Of a stretch of 64,000 nucleotides of DNA, positions 44,392 through 53,154 are shown piece after piece. The DNA lies in contig NZ_CP117416.1 of NCBI RefSeq assembly GCF_028606985.1, forward strand, positions 561,501 through 625,500, read 5' to 3'. Position numbers and translations under genes: made by a program. The notes beneath the pieces were generated by a model. The model searched no databases, was not told the DNA's origin, and saw only the letters and a list, made by a program, of their open reading frames with translations. The stretch's first letter is position 1; the number at the start of each line of letters is the position of its first letter. This DNA is from Paenibacillus kyungheensis (GTDB taxonomy: Bacteria > Bacillota > Bacilli > Paenibacillales > Paenibacillaceae).

Positions 44392-45942
44392 TTATTTATT
44401 AGCTGTACTATCCATCTGGGCTTTGTAAGCATCTAATTGACGTTGTAGTTCAGCCATCACTTTATCGTAGCCCGCCAATTTGAGCTTATCGCGATACTCT
44501 TGTACAGCTTGCGTAGGGTCGCCAGCTTTACCGTAAGAAATTGCAGGGCCCATTTCACCTGTAACTTGAGAGATCGCTGTTAATTCAGACTCAATCGCTG
44601 TTTTATCGAATACGAATTGTCCATATGGATACGGTTTTTTGATTTTGTCGTATTCTTTGTACATCGTATCGATTTTGTCCCATGTGGTATCACTAGGAAT
44701 CTCGAATTTGTCCATACGTCCTGCCCAGAAGTCAGAGTAGAACGAATCATTCGTCTCGTTGTAGTTGGCAGGAAGAACACGTTTACCATCTTTGATATCG
44801 TATTGAACGCCTTCCATACCGTAGTTAATCAACTGGTAAATTTCTTTGTTATTGCGAATCAGATCGTAAGCCATCAATGCACGTTCAGGATTTTTGCTGT
44901 GTGCACCTAGAGATACACCACCATGCGTGATTGGCATTTCCAGTAAGTTATTGCTTGTACGGGAGAAAGGATACATCATCAATTCAGAACCCGGTTGATC
45001 TTTATCCATTTGCACGCGAAGTCCAGAGAATGTCTGTGTATGATGACTGTCCATCCCGTTCTGACCTGCACGTAGTGCGTTACGTGCATCATTTTTGTTA
45101 TTCAGTACATCTTCGCGCCAGTATCCTTTATCAGCCCAATCTTTCATCATTTTAGCAAAGTCGAGGAACGTATCTTCAAATACAGGGCTAACGACTTTAT
45201 AGCGATCATCATACGATTCTGTATTGAAAATAGGCATATATCCTGTAGAAATCGGTAACTCTAAATGAGGCGTATACGATTGTACCCAGCCACCAAAGTT
45301 ACTTGTACTTGCTTGTACATCATAAGGAATCACATCTGGTTTGTTGTCTTTGATCCATTGCAGGTATTTGCCAATCGTATTCCAATCTTTGATCGGTTCT
45401 GTAATTCCTGCTTGCTTCGCCCAGTCCCCACGATAGAAGAATCCATGATTAATCCATTGCGTGTAATCGTTCTCAGGAATCAGAACGATTTTGCCATTAT
45501 ATTTACTTTGTGCCCAGTCTTCTTGAGGAATCTCTTTCCAAGTCTGAGGAGCATACTTAGGAAGAAGATCATCTAATGGTAAAAAAGCACCCCGTTGTGC
45601 ATTCGACCATGTATCTAACCAGTCCGTTCCGATCGTGACAAGATCGACAGGTTCACCGGATGCAAGTAACAAATTATATTTGGTCTGCCAATCTGCCCAT
45701 TCGACCCATTTCCATTGCAGTTCTGCATTGATCTTTTCTTTCATAATCGCATTGACTTTTTCCATGACTTTTTCAAATTGCCCGTTCTTCGGCTTATCGC
45801 CAAGTACGACGAAGCTGATCGTTACAAATTGAGAGGTATCACCGCCTGCACTACTGCTTTCTTTTTTACCACCACACGCTGCGAGACTAATGACCATAAC
45901 AGCAATCAATACTGAAATCGTTAATTTACGAAATCTGGACAT
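44392..45942 (-). CDS. extracellular solute-binding lipoprotein (LipO-type, sugar ABC importer)
   Basis: 516 residues. Lipoprotein signal MSRFRKLTISVLIAVMVISL with lipobox LAAC (Cys23). Family 1/LipO-type binding protein: FVVLGDKPKNGQFEKVMEKV, LLLASGEPVDLVTIGTDWLD and a C-terminal DUF3502-like part. This large class is expanded in Paenibacillus and binds oligosaccharides from plant or fungal polysaccharides. Third gene of a permease-permease-binding protein operon; AAGGAGG upstream of the ATG. No ATPase in the operon, as usual for systems sharing an MsmX-type ATPase. Confidence 0.92.
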   Translation of the reverse strand: MSRFRKLTISVLIAVMVISLAACGGKKESSSAGGDTSQFVTISFVVLGDKPKNGQFEKVMEKVNAIMKEKINAELQWKWVEWADWQTKYNLLLASGEPVDLVTIGTDWLDTWSNAQRGAFLPLDDLLPKYAPQTWKEIPQEDWAQSKYNGKIVLIPENDYTQWINHGFFYRGDWAKQAGITEPIKDWNTIGKYLQWIKDNKPDVIPYDVQASTSNFGGWVQSYTPHLELPISTGYMPIFNTESYDDRYKVVSPVFEDTFLDFAKMMKDWADKGYWREDVLNNKNDARNALRAGQNGMDSHHTQTFSGLRVQMDKDQPGSELMMYPFSRTSNNLLEMPITHGGVSLGAHSKNPERALMAYDLIRNNKEIYQLINYGMEGVQYDIKDGKRVLPANYNETNDSFYSDFWAGRMDKFEIPSDTTWDKIDTMYKEYDKIKKPYPYGQFVFDKTAIESELTAISQVTGEMGPAISYGKAGDPTQAVQEYRDKLKLAGYDKVMAELQRQLDAYKAQMDSTANK

Positions 45943-46003
45943 CTGCTAACCTCCTTAGAATAAAAGCGTATCTTGCTTGTACGATATCAAGGGTAGAATA
46001 CGC

Positions 46004-46945
46004 TCAGCCTTTGACTGCACCAACAGTAATCCCTTTGATAAAATAACGTTGCACAAATGGGTAAAACAAAATCACAGGACCCGTCGCTACAACAGCCGTT
46101 GCCATTTTCATTGTTTCCAGTGGAACATCGCTCATCGCTACGTTAGAAGAAGCCGCAGAGTTACGAATAAAGTCGGCACTGGTCACTACGTTATACAAGA
46201 ATAATTGCAGCGGACGATAATCCATATCCGGCGAAAGGAATAACATCGCGTTGTACCATTCATTCCAGTAACCCAGTGCAATAAACAGTCCAATCGTCGC
46301 TAGTGCCGGAGTAGTCATCGGCAAGATCAGACGTAAAAAGATCGTAAAGTCGCCAGCGCCATCAATCTTGGCAGACTCTGTAATCGCATGGGGAATCGAA
46401 CGAACAAAACTTTTCATCATAATGATTAAAAAGGGTGTTAATAATCCAGGTAATAGTACAGCAAGATAGCTGTCTTTGAGGTCTAAGTATTGGGTGATTA
46501 GTAGATAAAAAGGAACCAATCCACCGGAGAATAACGTCGTAAAATAGATAAAAAATGAAATCTTATTACGATATGTGAAATCCGGTCGCTGTAGCGCATA
46601 ACCGGTCATTGCTACGATAAATAAACCAACTACAGTACCAACAATCGTGATCCCCATTGTGACCAAATAAGAGCCAATAATCAGCTTGGGATTTTCAAAA
46701 ACGATCTGGTAAGCAAATGTACTAAATTCATGAGGCCATATATTAAAACCGAACTTCTTCACCGCTTCTTCACTGGTAAATGAGGTTCCCAAAATGAGTA
46801 AAAATGGAAGTAAGCACGAGATGGCAAATAAGCCGATAAAAATATAACCAAACCAACTCATAATAATCTCGGTGTAGTCAGTACGAATACGTGCAGGTCG
46901 CGGGGTATTGCCTCCAATCAGATCACGTTCATTACGAATATCCAT
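46004..46945 (-). CDS. carbohydrate ABC permease, YtcP-like
   Basis: 313 residues, six spans; binding-protein-dependent transport signature ESAKIDGAGDFTIFLRLILP (EAA loop). The segment DYRPLQLFLYNVVTS is typical of the YtcP class. Partner of the LplB-like permease at 46959. Confidence 0.93.
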   Translation of the reverse strand: MDIRNERDLIGGNTPRPARIRTDYTEIIMSWFGYIFIGLFAISCLLPFLLILGTSFTSEEAVKKFGFNIWPHEFSTFAYQIVFENPKLIIGSYLVTMGITIVGTVVGLFIVAMTGYALQRPDFTYRNKISFFIYFTTLFSGGLVPFYLLITQYLDLKDSYLAVLLPGLLTPFLIIMMKSFVRSIPHAITESAKIDGAGDFTIFLRLILPMTTPALATIGLFIALGYWNEWYNAMLFLSPDMDYRPLQLFLYNVVTSADFIRNSAASSNVAMSDVPLETMKMATAVVATGPVILFYPFVQRYFIKGITVGAVKG

Positions 46946-46958
46946 AGATGTTCACCTC

Positions 46959-47912
46959 CTAGAATAGTGAATTTTCAGGCGATACTTTTTTGACAATCCA
47001 GTTCGCAGTTATTACCACCACAAATCCAAATACCGATTGATACAGACTGACTGCACTACCCATAGAGAAGTTGAAATTAGTCATTAACGAACGGAAAACA
47101 TACGTTTCGATAATATCTGTACTTGCATACAGTGCAGTATTGTTCGCACCAACCAGGTTGAAGAATAGTCCGAAGTTTCCTTTCAAAATGCCGCCTAGTG
47201 AGAACAGCAAAAGAATAATAAAGGTAGGTTTGAGCCATGGAAGTACAATATAGATAATCCGTTGAAATGCATTTGCTCCGTCGATCTCTGAAGCTTCTAC
47301 AATCTCACTATCAAGCCCCATAATAGCGGCAAAATAAACAATAGAACCATATCCAGTCGTCTGCCATAAGTAAGTGATCACAATAATAAAAGGCCATAGA
47401 TGAGGTTCAGAGTATGCTTTGACAGGATCAAGATGAAGAGACCGCAAAATCCCATTTAATAGTCCATAGTCATAGCTCAAAATATTGTAAGCTAGCAACC
47501 CGATCAGAACCGCCGAGATAAAATAAGGCAAAAACATCAGCGTTTGCGATATCTTTTTGAACCATTTTTTGCGAATTTCATTAAGTAAAATAGCTACGGT
47601 GATCTGGGCAATATTACCAAGTACAATAAACGCTATATTGTATGCCACTGTGTTAAAAGTAAGTCGCCATAAGTCTCCGGTAATAATCAGAAACTTAAAG
47701 TTGTCCCATCCGACAAATGGACTGCTGAATATTCCATCGGTGTAATTATATTTGACAAAAGCCAGATATAATCCAGGCATCGGCAAGTAAGCAAAAATAC
47801 AAAAGAATACAATAGCTGGCAAGCACATCAGCAGGAGCACACGGCTATTGCGGAATTGCTTACGTTTGGAATTTTTGACACGTACAGCAGGGATCGATTT
47901 GGCTGTATCCAA
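46959..47912 (-). CDS. carbohydrate ABC permease, LplB/YteP-like
   Basis: 317 residues, six spans, EAA loop EIVEASEIDGANAFQRIIYI, and the LplB-type MCLPAIVFFCIFAYLPMPGL N-terminal span. First gene of the operon. The start could be TTG at 47912 (TTG GAT ACA), with AAAGGAGGAATATCAC ahead. Forms a heterodimeric pore with the YtcP-like subunit. Confidence 0.92.
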   Translation of the reverse strand: MDTAKSIPAVRVKNSKRKQFRNSRVLLLMCLPAIVFFCIFAYLPMPGLYLAFVKYNYTDGIFSSPFVGWDNFKFLIITGDLWRLTFNTVAYNIAFIVLGNIAQITVAILLNEIRKKWFKKISQTLMFLPYFISAVLIGLLAYNILSYDYGLLNGILRSLHLDPVKAYSEPHLWPFIIVITYLWQTTGYGSIVYFAAIMGLDSEIVEASEIDGANAFQRIIYIVLPWLKPTFIILLLFSLGGILKGNFGLFFNLVGANNTALYASTDIIETYVFRSLMTNFNFSMGSAVSLYQSVFGFVVVITANWIVKKVSPENSLF

Positions 47913-47952
47913 GTGATATTCCTCCTTTGTGCTTTAAACGGTTTCTTTTTTT

Positions 47953-47965
47953 TGTAGCGCTTACA
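47953..47965. promoter_or_regulatory. cre-like element upstream of the sugar ABC operon
   Basis: TGTAGCGCTTACA is one base short of the optimal CcpA box TGTAAGCGCTTACA and lies about 40 bp upstream of the permease start. AAACCGTTT, also CcpA/LacI-like, follows closer to the gene. Suggestive of catabolite repression but not certain. Confidence 0.4.
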
Positions 47966-48277
47966 TTTTGCTAAGTGTGTTGTTGTTCTTTTTATTGTAA
48001 GGGGTTCTTTACGTTTTCTATTGCACAATAATGCTATTAACCATCACCATTATGCTACGATTTGGATTTTAGAAAAGGGTAAATCGAAAAAATGAAAAGG
48101 GTTACAAAAAGAGGTTGTATGATCAATTTCGACATGATATGATAGCAGGCTTAATATTGTAAATGATTGATAGTTTGGAACCCTGTGTATTTGGGGTAAA
48201 GGATAACGAAAGCATCTAATGCAAGATGCATACAGAATCGTTATTCTATTGTTCTCAAAGAGAGGGGCATCATTCCA
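47966..48277. other. divergent intergenic region between sugar ABC operon and lipoprotein gene
   Basis: No gene. Contains AT-rich promoter-like sequence on both sides and the AGAGAGGGG box of the plus-strand lipoprotein. No clear RNA structure. Confidence 0.4.
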
Positions 48278-48958
48278 ATGACATCATTTAAGTATACGAC
48301 ACTTACTGTACTAGGCAGTCTATTGATTGCAGGAGCAGTAACCGGATGTTCCAACCCGGATGCAACACCTGCTGCACAAGACCAGACCGAAAATAAAGGT
48401 CCAAATACAGGTCAGACCGATAGCAGCACTACTGACCAAAAAAATGCAAGCGAACAATCTGATTTAGCGGATCTAAGACAGTATTCGTCTGATCCGAACA
48501 AATCAGATATGAACGCTGACTTTAACGTAGTAGGTACATTTGTCAGTCAAAATGAAGATAATTTGACGATCAAAGTAAGCGGTAATGAAGTTGTAATTCC
48601 GAAGAAAAGTTCATTTGAAAAAGGCGATTCGTTGCCAGATAATATGGATGGCAAAGATATCAGTGTGAAAATTGATAATCAAAGTCAATCCGCTGTTAGT
48701 GCGGAATTAGCTACAGCAGCTAACGATGCAGACAACACTACCAAAGATCCAATCGGAACGTATGTAAGTGAAGATACGAAGACCGTTATGATCAAAAAAG
48801 GTGAAAAAGAAGTATCTTATAACAAAGCGGCTGATTTCCAAGAAAATGTAGAAGCTGGCGCGGCGGATATGACAGGCAAAACCGTTCAATTAGAACTGGA
48901 TGCAGATGGTAATGTTAAACGTGTTAGCTTGCAATATCAAGATACAAGTTCAGGTTAA
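48278..48958 (+). CDS. lipoprotein with two repeated beta domains
   Basis: 226 residues. Lipobox VTGC (Cys24) then an acidic, Asn/Gln-rich linker. The rest holds two related modules: VGTFVSQNEDNLTIKVSGNE ... GKDISVKIDN and IGTYVSEDTKTVMIKKGEKE ... GKTVQLELDADG. Such duplicated beta modules are seen in Paenibacillus surface lipoproteins of unknown role. ATG preceded by AGAGAGGGG. Confidence 0.85.
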   Translation: MTSFKYTTLTVLGSLLIAGAVTGCSNPDATPAAQDQTENKGPNTGQTDSSTTDQKNASEQSDLADLRQYSSDPNKSDMNADFNVVGTFVSQNEDNLTIKVSGNEVVIPKKSSFEKGDSLPDNMDGKDISVKIDNQSQSAVSAELATAANDADNTTKDPIGTYVSEDTKTVMIKKGEKEVSYNKAADFQENVEAGAADMTGKTVQLELDADGNVKRVSLQYQDTSSG

Positions 48959-49016
48959 TTGATCTATTCATTTAACTGCTCTTGATTGCATCTATGTAGA
49001 AGATAAATGCTAATTA

Positions 49017-49086
49017 AAAAGCACCTCTTATCGGTGAAAACCTTCCCTAAGTCACTGGGAATGTTTTCGGATAAGAGGTGCTTTTG
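49017..49086. terminator. long bidirectional hairpin terminator
   Basis: AAAAGCACCTCTTATC pairs perfectly with GATAAGAGGTGCTTTT, and the inner arms GTGAAAACCTTCCC / GGGAATGTTTTC continue the stem. Longer than needed for termination. Confidence 0.85.
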
Positions 49087-49174
49087 TTATACATATGGAT
49101 CGGGATGATCTAACAGCTAGTACATAGCATTAGCCTGTTAGATCTACGCCTAACTTATGTGGTTAATGCCAATC

Positions 49175-49777
49175 TTATTTGTATACTTTAACGCGTTCTT
49201 CAACCGGTTGGAATGTTTTTTCGCCAGCAGGAGCCGCAGGTTTACCGAAAGGCATTTGTGCAACTAATTGCCATTGTGCTGGAATATTCCAAGTAGATTT
49301 TACTTCTTCATCAATTACTGGATTGTAATGTTGTAGTGTAGCGCCTAGACCTTCTGCTTCAAGAGCTGTCCAGATCACCAATTGCAACATACCGTTAGCA
49401 TGATGTCCCCAAAGTGGGAAGTTGTCTTTGTATGCTTCAAATTGATTTTGAAGATTAGTGATAATATCTGTATCTTCGAAGAATAATACTGTACCGTATC
49501 CGTTTTTGAACATGCTCATTTTGTCAGCAGTTCCTTGGAATGCTTCTTCGTTATTTACAATACCACGCAATGTTTCTGTTGTGATATCCCATAATTTATC
49601 ATGTTGCTCGCCTAGCAATACAACTACGCGTGCGCTTTGTGAGTTAAAAGAAGATGGCGTATATTTTACTGCTTCTTCAACGATTTCTTGAATTCGGTTA
49701 TCTGCGATTGGAGATTCTTTGCTGATTACATAGATAGAACGTCTGTTTTCAAGTGCTTGGAAAAAGTCTAAAGCCAT
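49175..49777 (-). CDS. nitroreductase family protein (Frm2-like)
   Basis: 200 residues with the FMN-binding RRSIYVISKESPI start (equivalent to the RRS motif), YTPSSFNSQSARVVVLLGEQ and the C-terminal ALEAEGLGATLQHYNPVID. The length and FENTKNGYGTVLFFEDTD-type middle match the fatty-acid-repression-mutant/Frm2 branch, which is often induced by oxidative or quinone stress. Monomeric single gene; AAGGAGG upstream. Confidence 0.88.
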   Translation of the reverse strand: MALDFFQALENRRSIYVISKESPIADNRIQEIVEEAVKYTPSSFNSQSARVVVLLGEQHDKLWDITTETLRGIVNNEEAFQGTADKMSMFKNGYGTVLFFEDTDIITNLQNQFEAYKDNFPLWGHHANGMLQLVIWTALEAEGLGATLQHYNPVIDEEVKSTWNIPAQWQLVAQMPFGKPAAPAGEKTFQPVEERVKVYK

Positions 49778-49941
49778 AATGTGGTTCCTCCTTGGAATAT
49801 CTAAATGTTTGTTACTTACTTTTATAATGATACTACATATTTGTTATAAATCAAGAGAAAAAAGAAAATAATCTTAATGTTAAGATAAATAGGGATAACT
49901 TTTCGAAAAAAGTTATACACATGTGGATACAATTATTTATT

Positions 49942-50553
49942 CTATGAGTGTTCGCTGTAATAACATTTGTTTTGTGTACAACCATACACAATCGTATTAC
50001 CAAAGTCTTCATAATATACTTTTTCTTCAAAAGAAGAAGGTTGTGTAGATTCGATTTTTTGCAATAAGTCTTTAGCGACAGGATAAATTGTACGATCTGT
50101 TGAATCGCCACCAATAGCAGGACCACTTGGCCCTTCATATGCGGTAAGTATCCATTGATGTCCATTGTCATCTTGAGCTTGAATAATATAATCGTAGGCT
50201 TGTTCAGCATTTTGTGATTGCAAAATAGGTGCACCAAACAAAGTAATTAAAGCTCCTCGAAATTGAGCAGTGCCTGTGCCATCGGGTAAAGAAGTAGACA
50301 GCATATGAGAAGTACCGATTAATAAATCGGTGTTTTTTAACTTTTTGTATGTATAAAGAGAAGTGAAATTTTTATTTTTGAGATAAAAAGGTGCTTCTTC
50401 TTCGTGAGATACTTTTTGAGGTTCAGTGTAACCGAACGTTGAGTCATTATCACTGTATGAATAAGATACAGATGATTGTTTATTAAGGTGCTGTGCATAT
50501 AATCCTGCACTTACACCTGCTACAATCACAAGAAGAGCTATTAGAAATTTCAT
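49942..50553 (-). CDS. membrane-anchored or secreted protein, unknown
   Basis: 203 residues from ATG 50553 (MKFLIALLVIVAGVSAGLYA); an upstream in-frame ATG gives no better box. One N-terminal membrane helix, then a hydrophilic domain: LYTYKKLKNTDLLIGTSHML, RGALITLFGAPILQSQNAEQ, VYYEDFGNTIVYG. A single Cys pair (GCTQNKC) near the C-terminus may form a disulfide. Not recognised. It does not resemble the four-member secreted family. Confidence 0.7.
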   Translation of the reverse strand: MKFLIALLVIVAGVSAGLYAQHLNKQSSVSYSYSDNDSTFGYTEPQKVSHEEEAPFYLKNKNFTSLYTYKKLKNTDLLIGTSHMLSTSLPDGTGTAQFRGALITLFGAPILQSQNAEQAYDYIIQAQDDNGHQWILTAYEGPSGPAIGGDSTDRTIYPVAKDLLQKIESTQPSSFEEKVYYEDFGNTIVYGCTQNKCYYSEHS

Positions 50554-50600
50554 CAGATGAATATTCGTCCTTTCATATATATTATGGATACAACGCATAA

Positions 50601-50639
50601 AAAAGTAGCTACTTGATCAGATCAAAGTAGCTACTTTTT
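50601..50639 (-). terminator. intrinsic terminator of the fRMsr gene
   Basis: AAAAGTAGCTACTT pairs with AAGTAGCTACTTTT around GATCAGATCA. Confidence 0.85.
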
Positions 50640-50674
50640 AATCTTTTACAACATCGAACATACATGCTATAGAA

Positions 50675-51154
50675 TTATAGCGCTTTGACCAATATTTCAG
50701 CAAATTGTTCTAAAAATGCTTGGTCTTGTGCATCAAAGCGTTCTTTAAGCGGGCTATCGATATCAAGTACACCAATCAAAGTATCGCCTTTTACTAAAGG
50801 AACAACGATTTCGCTATTTGAAGCGGCATCGCAAGCGATATGTCCGGGAAATTCGTGTACATCTGCAATACGTAATGTGCGACGTTCAGAAGCAGATGTA
50901 CCACATACACCTTTACCTAAAGGGATGCGAATACAAGCAGGTAATCCTTGAAAAGGCCCTAATACTAATTCTTTACCATCATACAGGTAGAATCCTGCCC
51001 AGTTGGTATCGTTCAAGCATTGTTTTAACAATGCAGATGCATTTGCCAAATTTGCTACACGATCTGGCTCATCCGCAATAAGACTTTGCAATTGACTCAA
51101 AGCGGTCTGATATTGTTCTTCACGTGTACCGCTATACGCTATATTTTCAAACAT
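50675..51154 (-). CDS. msrC: free methionine-R-sulfoxide reductase (GAF domain)
   Basis: 159 residues from ATG 51154 (MFENIAYSGTREEQYQTAL), chosen over a GTG nine bases earlier because AAAAAAGGTG fits the ATG. A single GAF domain with all three family Cys positions visible (LPACIRIPL, GVCGTSA, IACDAAS). These catalyse reduction of free Met-R-sulfoxide with thioredoxin. Cytosolic antioxidant enzyme; B. subtilis orthologue is YtsP. Its terminator is at 50601. Confidence 0.9.
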   Translation of the reverse strand: MFENIAYSGTREEQYQTALSQLQSLIADEPDRVANLANASALLKQCLNDTNWAGFYLYDGKELVLGPFQGLPACIRIPLGKGVCGTSASERRTLRIADVHEFPGHIACDAASNSEIVVPLVKGDTLIGVLDIDSPLKERFDAQDQAFLEQFAEILVKAL

Positions 51155-51361
51155 GAGTTTCACCTTTTTTCCGATAGATTACAACCATAAAGCCTATAGA
51201 ACAGTATACAACTGGTGTATTTATTTGCAAATAGTAAAGTCGAAATTGTGCCTAATGACAACAATTAGGTAAATGATAAATAAATAACCCAGAAATTGTT
51301 TCCGCTTCTAGGGCGACGGGTAATTACAGCGTGAATCTATTAACCGGAAGGAGAGGAATTT

Positions 51362-51691
51362 ATGCACGCTGAAGTACAGAATTTGTTTATTCGTATTCAT
51401 CTACTTCACCATTCCAATGAAGAAAAATTAACAGTCAATGATATGCAACCGTTTCTGGAAGATCGGGGTTATCGTGTAGGCGAACGTGAGATCAAGCAAG
51501 AACTAGAATATCTGGTGCAGGAAAATATGCTGACCTCCAGTAGCGATGAATATATAATTACAGGTACAGGGATTCAAGAGTTAAAAGCGATTCGTAAACG
51601 GTTATCGTTATTGTGCGGAGAAGTCGTTCCAGGTTCTTCCAAGCAAAGTAGTAGCCGCAAATCGTATAAAGAACCTTCTGTAGTCATGTAA
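51362..51691 (+). CDS. small winged-helix-like protein, unknown
   Basis: 109 residues. Residues 1-80 alternate helices as in a small winged helix (LTVNDMQPFLEDRGYRVGER, IKQELEYLVQENMLTSSSDE, YIITGTGIQELKAI). The last 25 residues are Ser/Lys-rich and disordered (SSKQSSSRKSYKEPS). It has GGAAGGAGAGG upstream and a terminator at 51721-51766. It could be a DNA- or RNA-binding regulator; function unknown. Confidence 0.7.
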   Translation: MHAEVQNLFIRIHLLHHSNEEKLTVNDMQPFLEDRGYRVGEREIKQELEYLVQENMLTSSSDEYIITGTGIQELKAIRKRLSLLCGEVVPGSSKQSSSRKSYKEPSVVM

Positions 51692-51720
51692 TAAAGTCTA
51701 AATAAAATGATGATATTGAG

Positions 51721-51766
51721 AAGAGCGCTGATCTTCGCTACTAAAGCGAATACCAGCGCTCTTTTT
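51721..51766 (+). terminator. intrinsic terminator
   Basis: AAGAGCGCTG pairs with CAGCGCTCTT, with an inner CGCT/AGCG stem and T5. Confidence 0.85.
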
Positions 51767-51786
51767 AGTATATAGAGAAAAAGAAA

Positions 51787-51834
51787 TTGACTTCTTTTTA
51801 TTGTTAACCTAAATTATATGAATTGGTTAACGAT
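51787..51834 (+). promoter_or_regulatory. BirA-type biotin operator, copy 1 (broken bioY)
   Basis: TTGACT (51787-51792) and the inverted repeat ATTGTTAACC (51800-51809) / GGTTAACGAT (51825-51834) with a 15-nt spacer match the BirA operator, one mismatch from perfect. The near-identical intact copy is at 54421-54455. Confidence 0.8.
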
Positions 51835-51849
51835 TGGCAGGGGAAGATA

Positions 51850-52017
51850 ATGACAACAAAAGAAATGGTATATGTGACTTTAGTTGCTGCACTCATTAGC
51901 GTATTAGCATTGTTTCTTCCTATCCTTGTTGGATTTATACCTATTCATACATTTATATGTACAGGACTAGTAGGAGCAATAGACTTTTTACCAGATGATT
52001 CTTATAGTTATATCTAA
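51850..52017 (+). pseudogene. internally deleted bioY (yhfU-like)
   Basis: Begins MTTKEMVYVTLVAALISVLA like the intact BioY at 54473, then jumps from FIPIHTF to TGLVGAIDFLPDD, which matches the BioY segment AGLVGGVAFLPGD about 125 residues later, and stops. So the middle of the gene is deleted, leaving 55 residues. The BirA operator is retained. Together with the acyl-CoA ligase pieces that follow, it is the ghost of a yhfU-yhfT-type BirA-regulated unit. Confidence 0.75.
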
Positions 52018-52036
52018 ATAATAGATTTAATCTGAT

Positions 52037-53057
52037 ATGAATATCTTTAAACCTTTGATTGATTATGCAATTACATGTCTAGATCAAGTGGCTGTGATAG
52101 ATATTTATCGAACTTTGTTCCAAACAGCACAATGTATTGCGTATAGCTTGGAAAAGTATAGTTTAAATCAGAAAAAGGTTACGATTTGTCTTCAAAACGA
52201 ATCGAGTTTGTAGAGCATTATTTGACGATATACGTAGCAGACTATAATCTAAATAAAAGTAATTACACTCTCAGATAATCAAATAGGTCTTTATCTTGAT
52301 TGGTTAAATACACTGGATCGGCAAAACACGATGTATTCGTAAAACGAATTAGTATTTATTGCATTTACCAGGAGTGCGAGTTGAAAAGAGCTAATACAAA
52401 ACGTGATGGGGTAAGAATAAAAAAGAAGTTCATACGGCACTATGTAAGAAATGATAGATCTATAACTAGAAAACTCAAAGGCAGGTAACTAATGAAAACT
52501 GATAAGAAAATCCATGTTTGGCTTGGCATTTACCATGGTAGTGATGGAGAATGGGAGAAATATTTCGATGTTGAAAAGTACGGGAACGAATGTGGATTTT
52601 GCAAAGATACCCAAACGAAATGGTTTGATTGGGATAAGTTTTCGGTTTATAATGCGGGTGGTCCCACGTCTGTTGAAGAAGTTATAATTGAGGTGCCATA
52701 TTCTGATCAGTTTGAAGATGAGCTTTTACGAGCATGTAGTGCTTTCAAGATTGCTCAAGCCAGTCATTGTTTCTCTATGATCGATTTTGATGGTTCAGTT
52801 ACTGTCGGTTCCAAGTACAATGGATTGACGCTTGTTGGTATTTTTATTTTTTCTGTTTGATAATGCTTTATGGGGTACATTTTATCACGCTAACTCATTT
52901 GACCTTGTTCACGTAATACAATAATGTCAGCAGACTCCTTTATGGAAGGACGTATACGTAATCGCATCAGGTGGTATGAATCCATTTCCAGAAGAAGCCG
53001 TGTTGCAACGGAATCTAGAGAGTACTGATGTGATGATCATCGGAAAAACATATCCAT
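52037..53057 (+). pseudogene. acyl-CoA ligase (yhfT-like), broken into N- and C-terminal pieces
   Basis: From 52037: MNIFKPLIDYAITCLDQVAV ... IAYSLEKYSLNQKKVTICLQ, the typical N-terminal start of an ANL acyl-CoA synthetase; it stops at 52211. From about 52935: DVYVIASGGMNPFPEEAVLQ ... DVMIIGKTYPY, which matches the A8-A10 region (ISGGxNIYPAEVE ... VIGxPDPYWG). Between them lies an Imm22-like gene. In B. subtilis BirA controls yhfU (BioY-like), yhfT (acyl-CoA ligase) and yhfS, so this order behind a BirA operator is diagnostic. The 3' end abuts the IS1595 remnant. Confidence 0.7.
52492..52860 (+). CDS. Imm22-like immunity protein
   Basis: 122 residues: KIHVWLGIYHGSDGEWEKYF, GFCKDTQTKWFDWDKFSVYN ... 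SYSDQFEDELLRAC. The opening H-x-W-x-G and E-x-YF with C-x-D pattern is that of the Imm22 family of polymorphic-toxin immunity proteins. The C-terminus (VGIFIFSV) looks shortened. ATG 52492 follows AAAGGCAGGTAACT. Upstream at 52300-52488 is a basic frame (KRANTKRDGVRIKKK) that could be a toxin tail. It has no visible toxin partner and lies inside a broken gene. Confidence 0.6.
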   Translation: MKTDKKIHVWLGIYHGSDGEWEKYFDVEKYGNECGFCKDTQTKWFDWDKFSVYNAGGPTSVEEVIIEVPYSDQFEDELLRACSAFKIAQASHCFSMIDFDGSVTVGSKYNGLTLVGIFIFSV

Positions 53058-53154
53058 ACTAAAAAGGCTCTGTTAATTGTTAATGTTGATAATTAATAAA
53101 AGAAATAGGGAATTCATTAATGTGTAATTCCCGTAAAGATAATAAAAATTCTAC

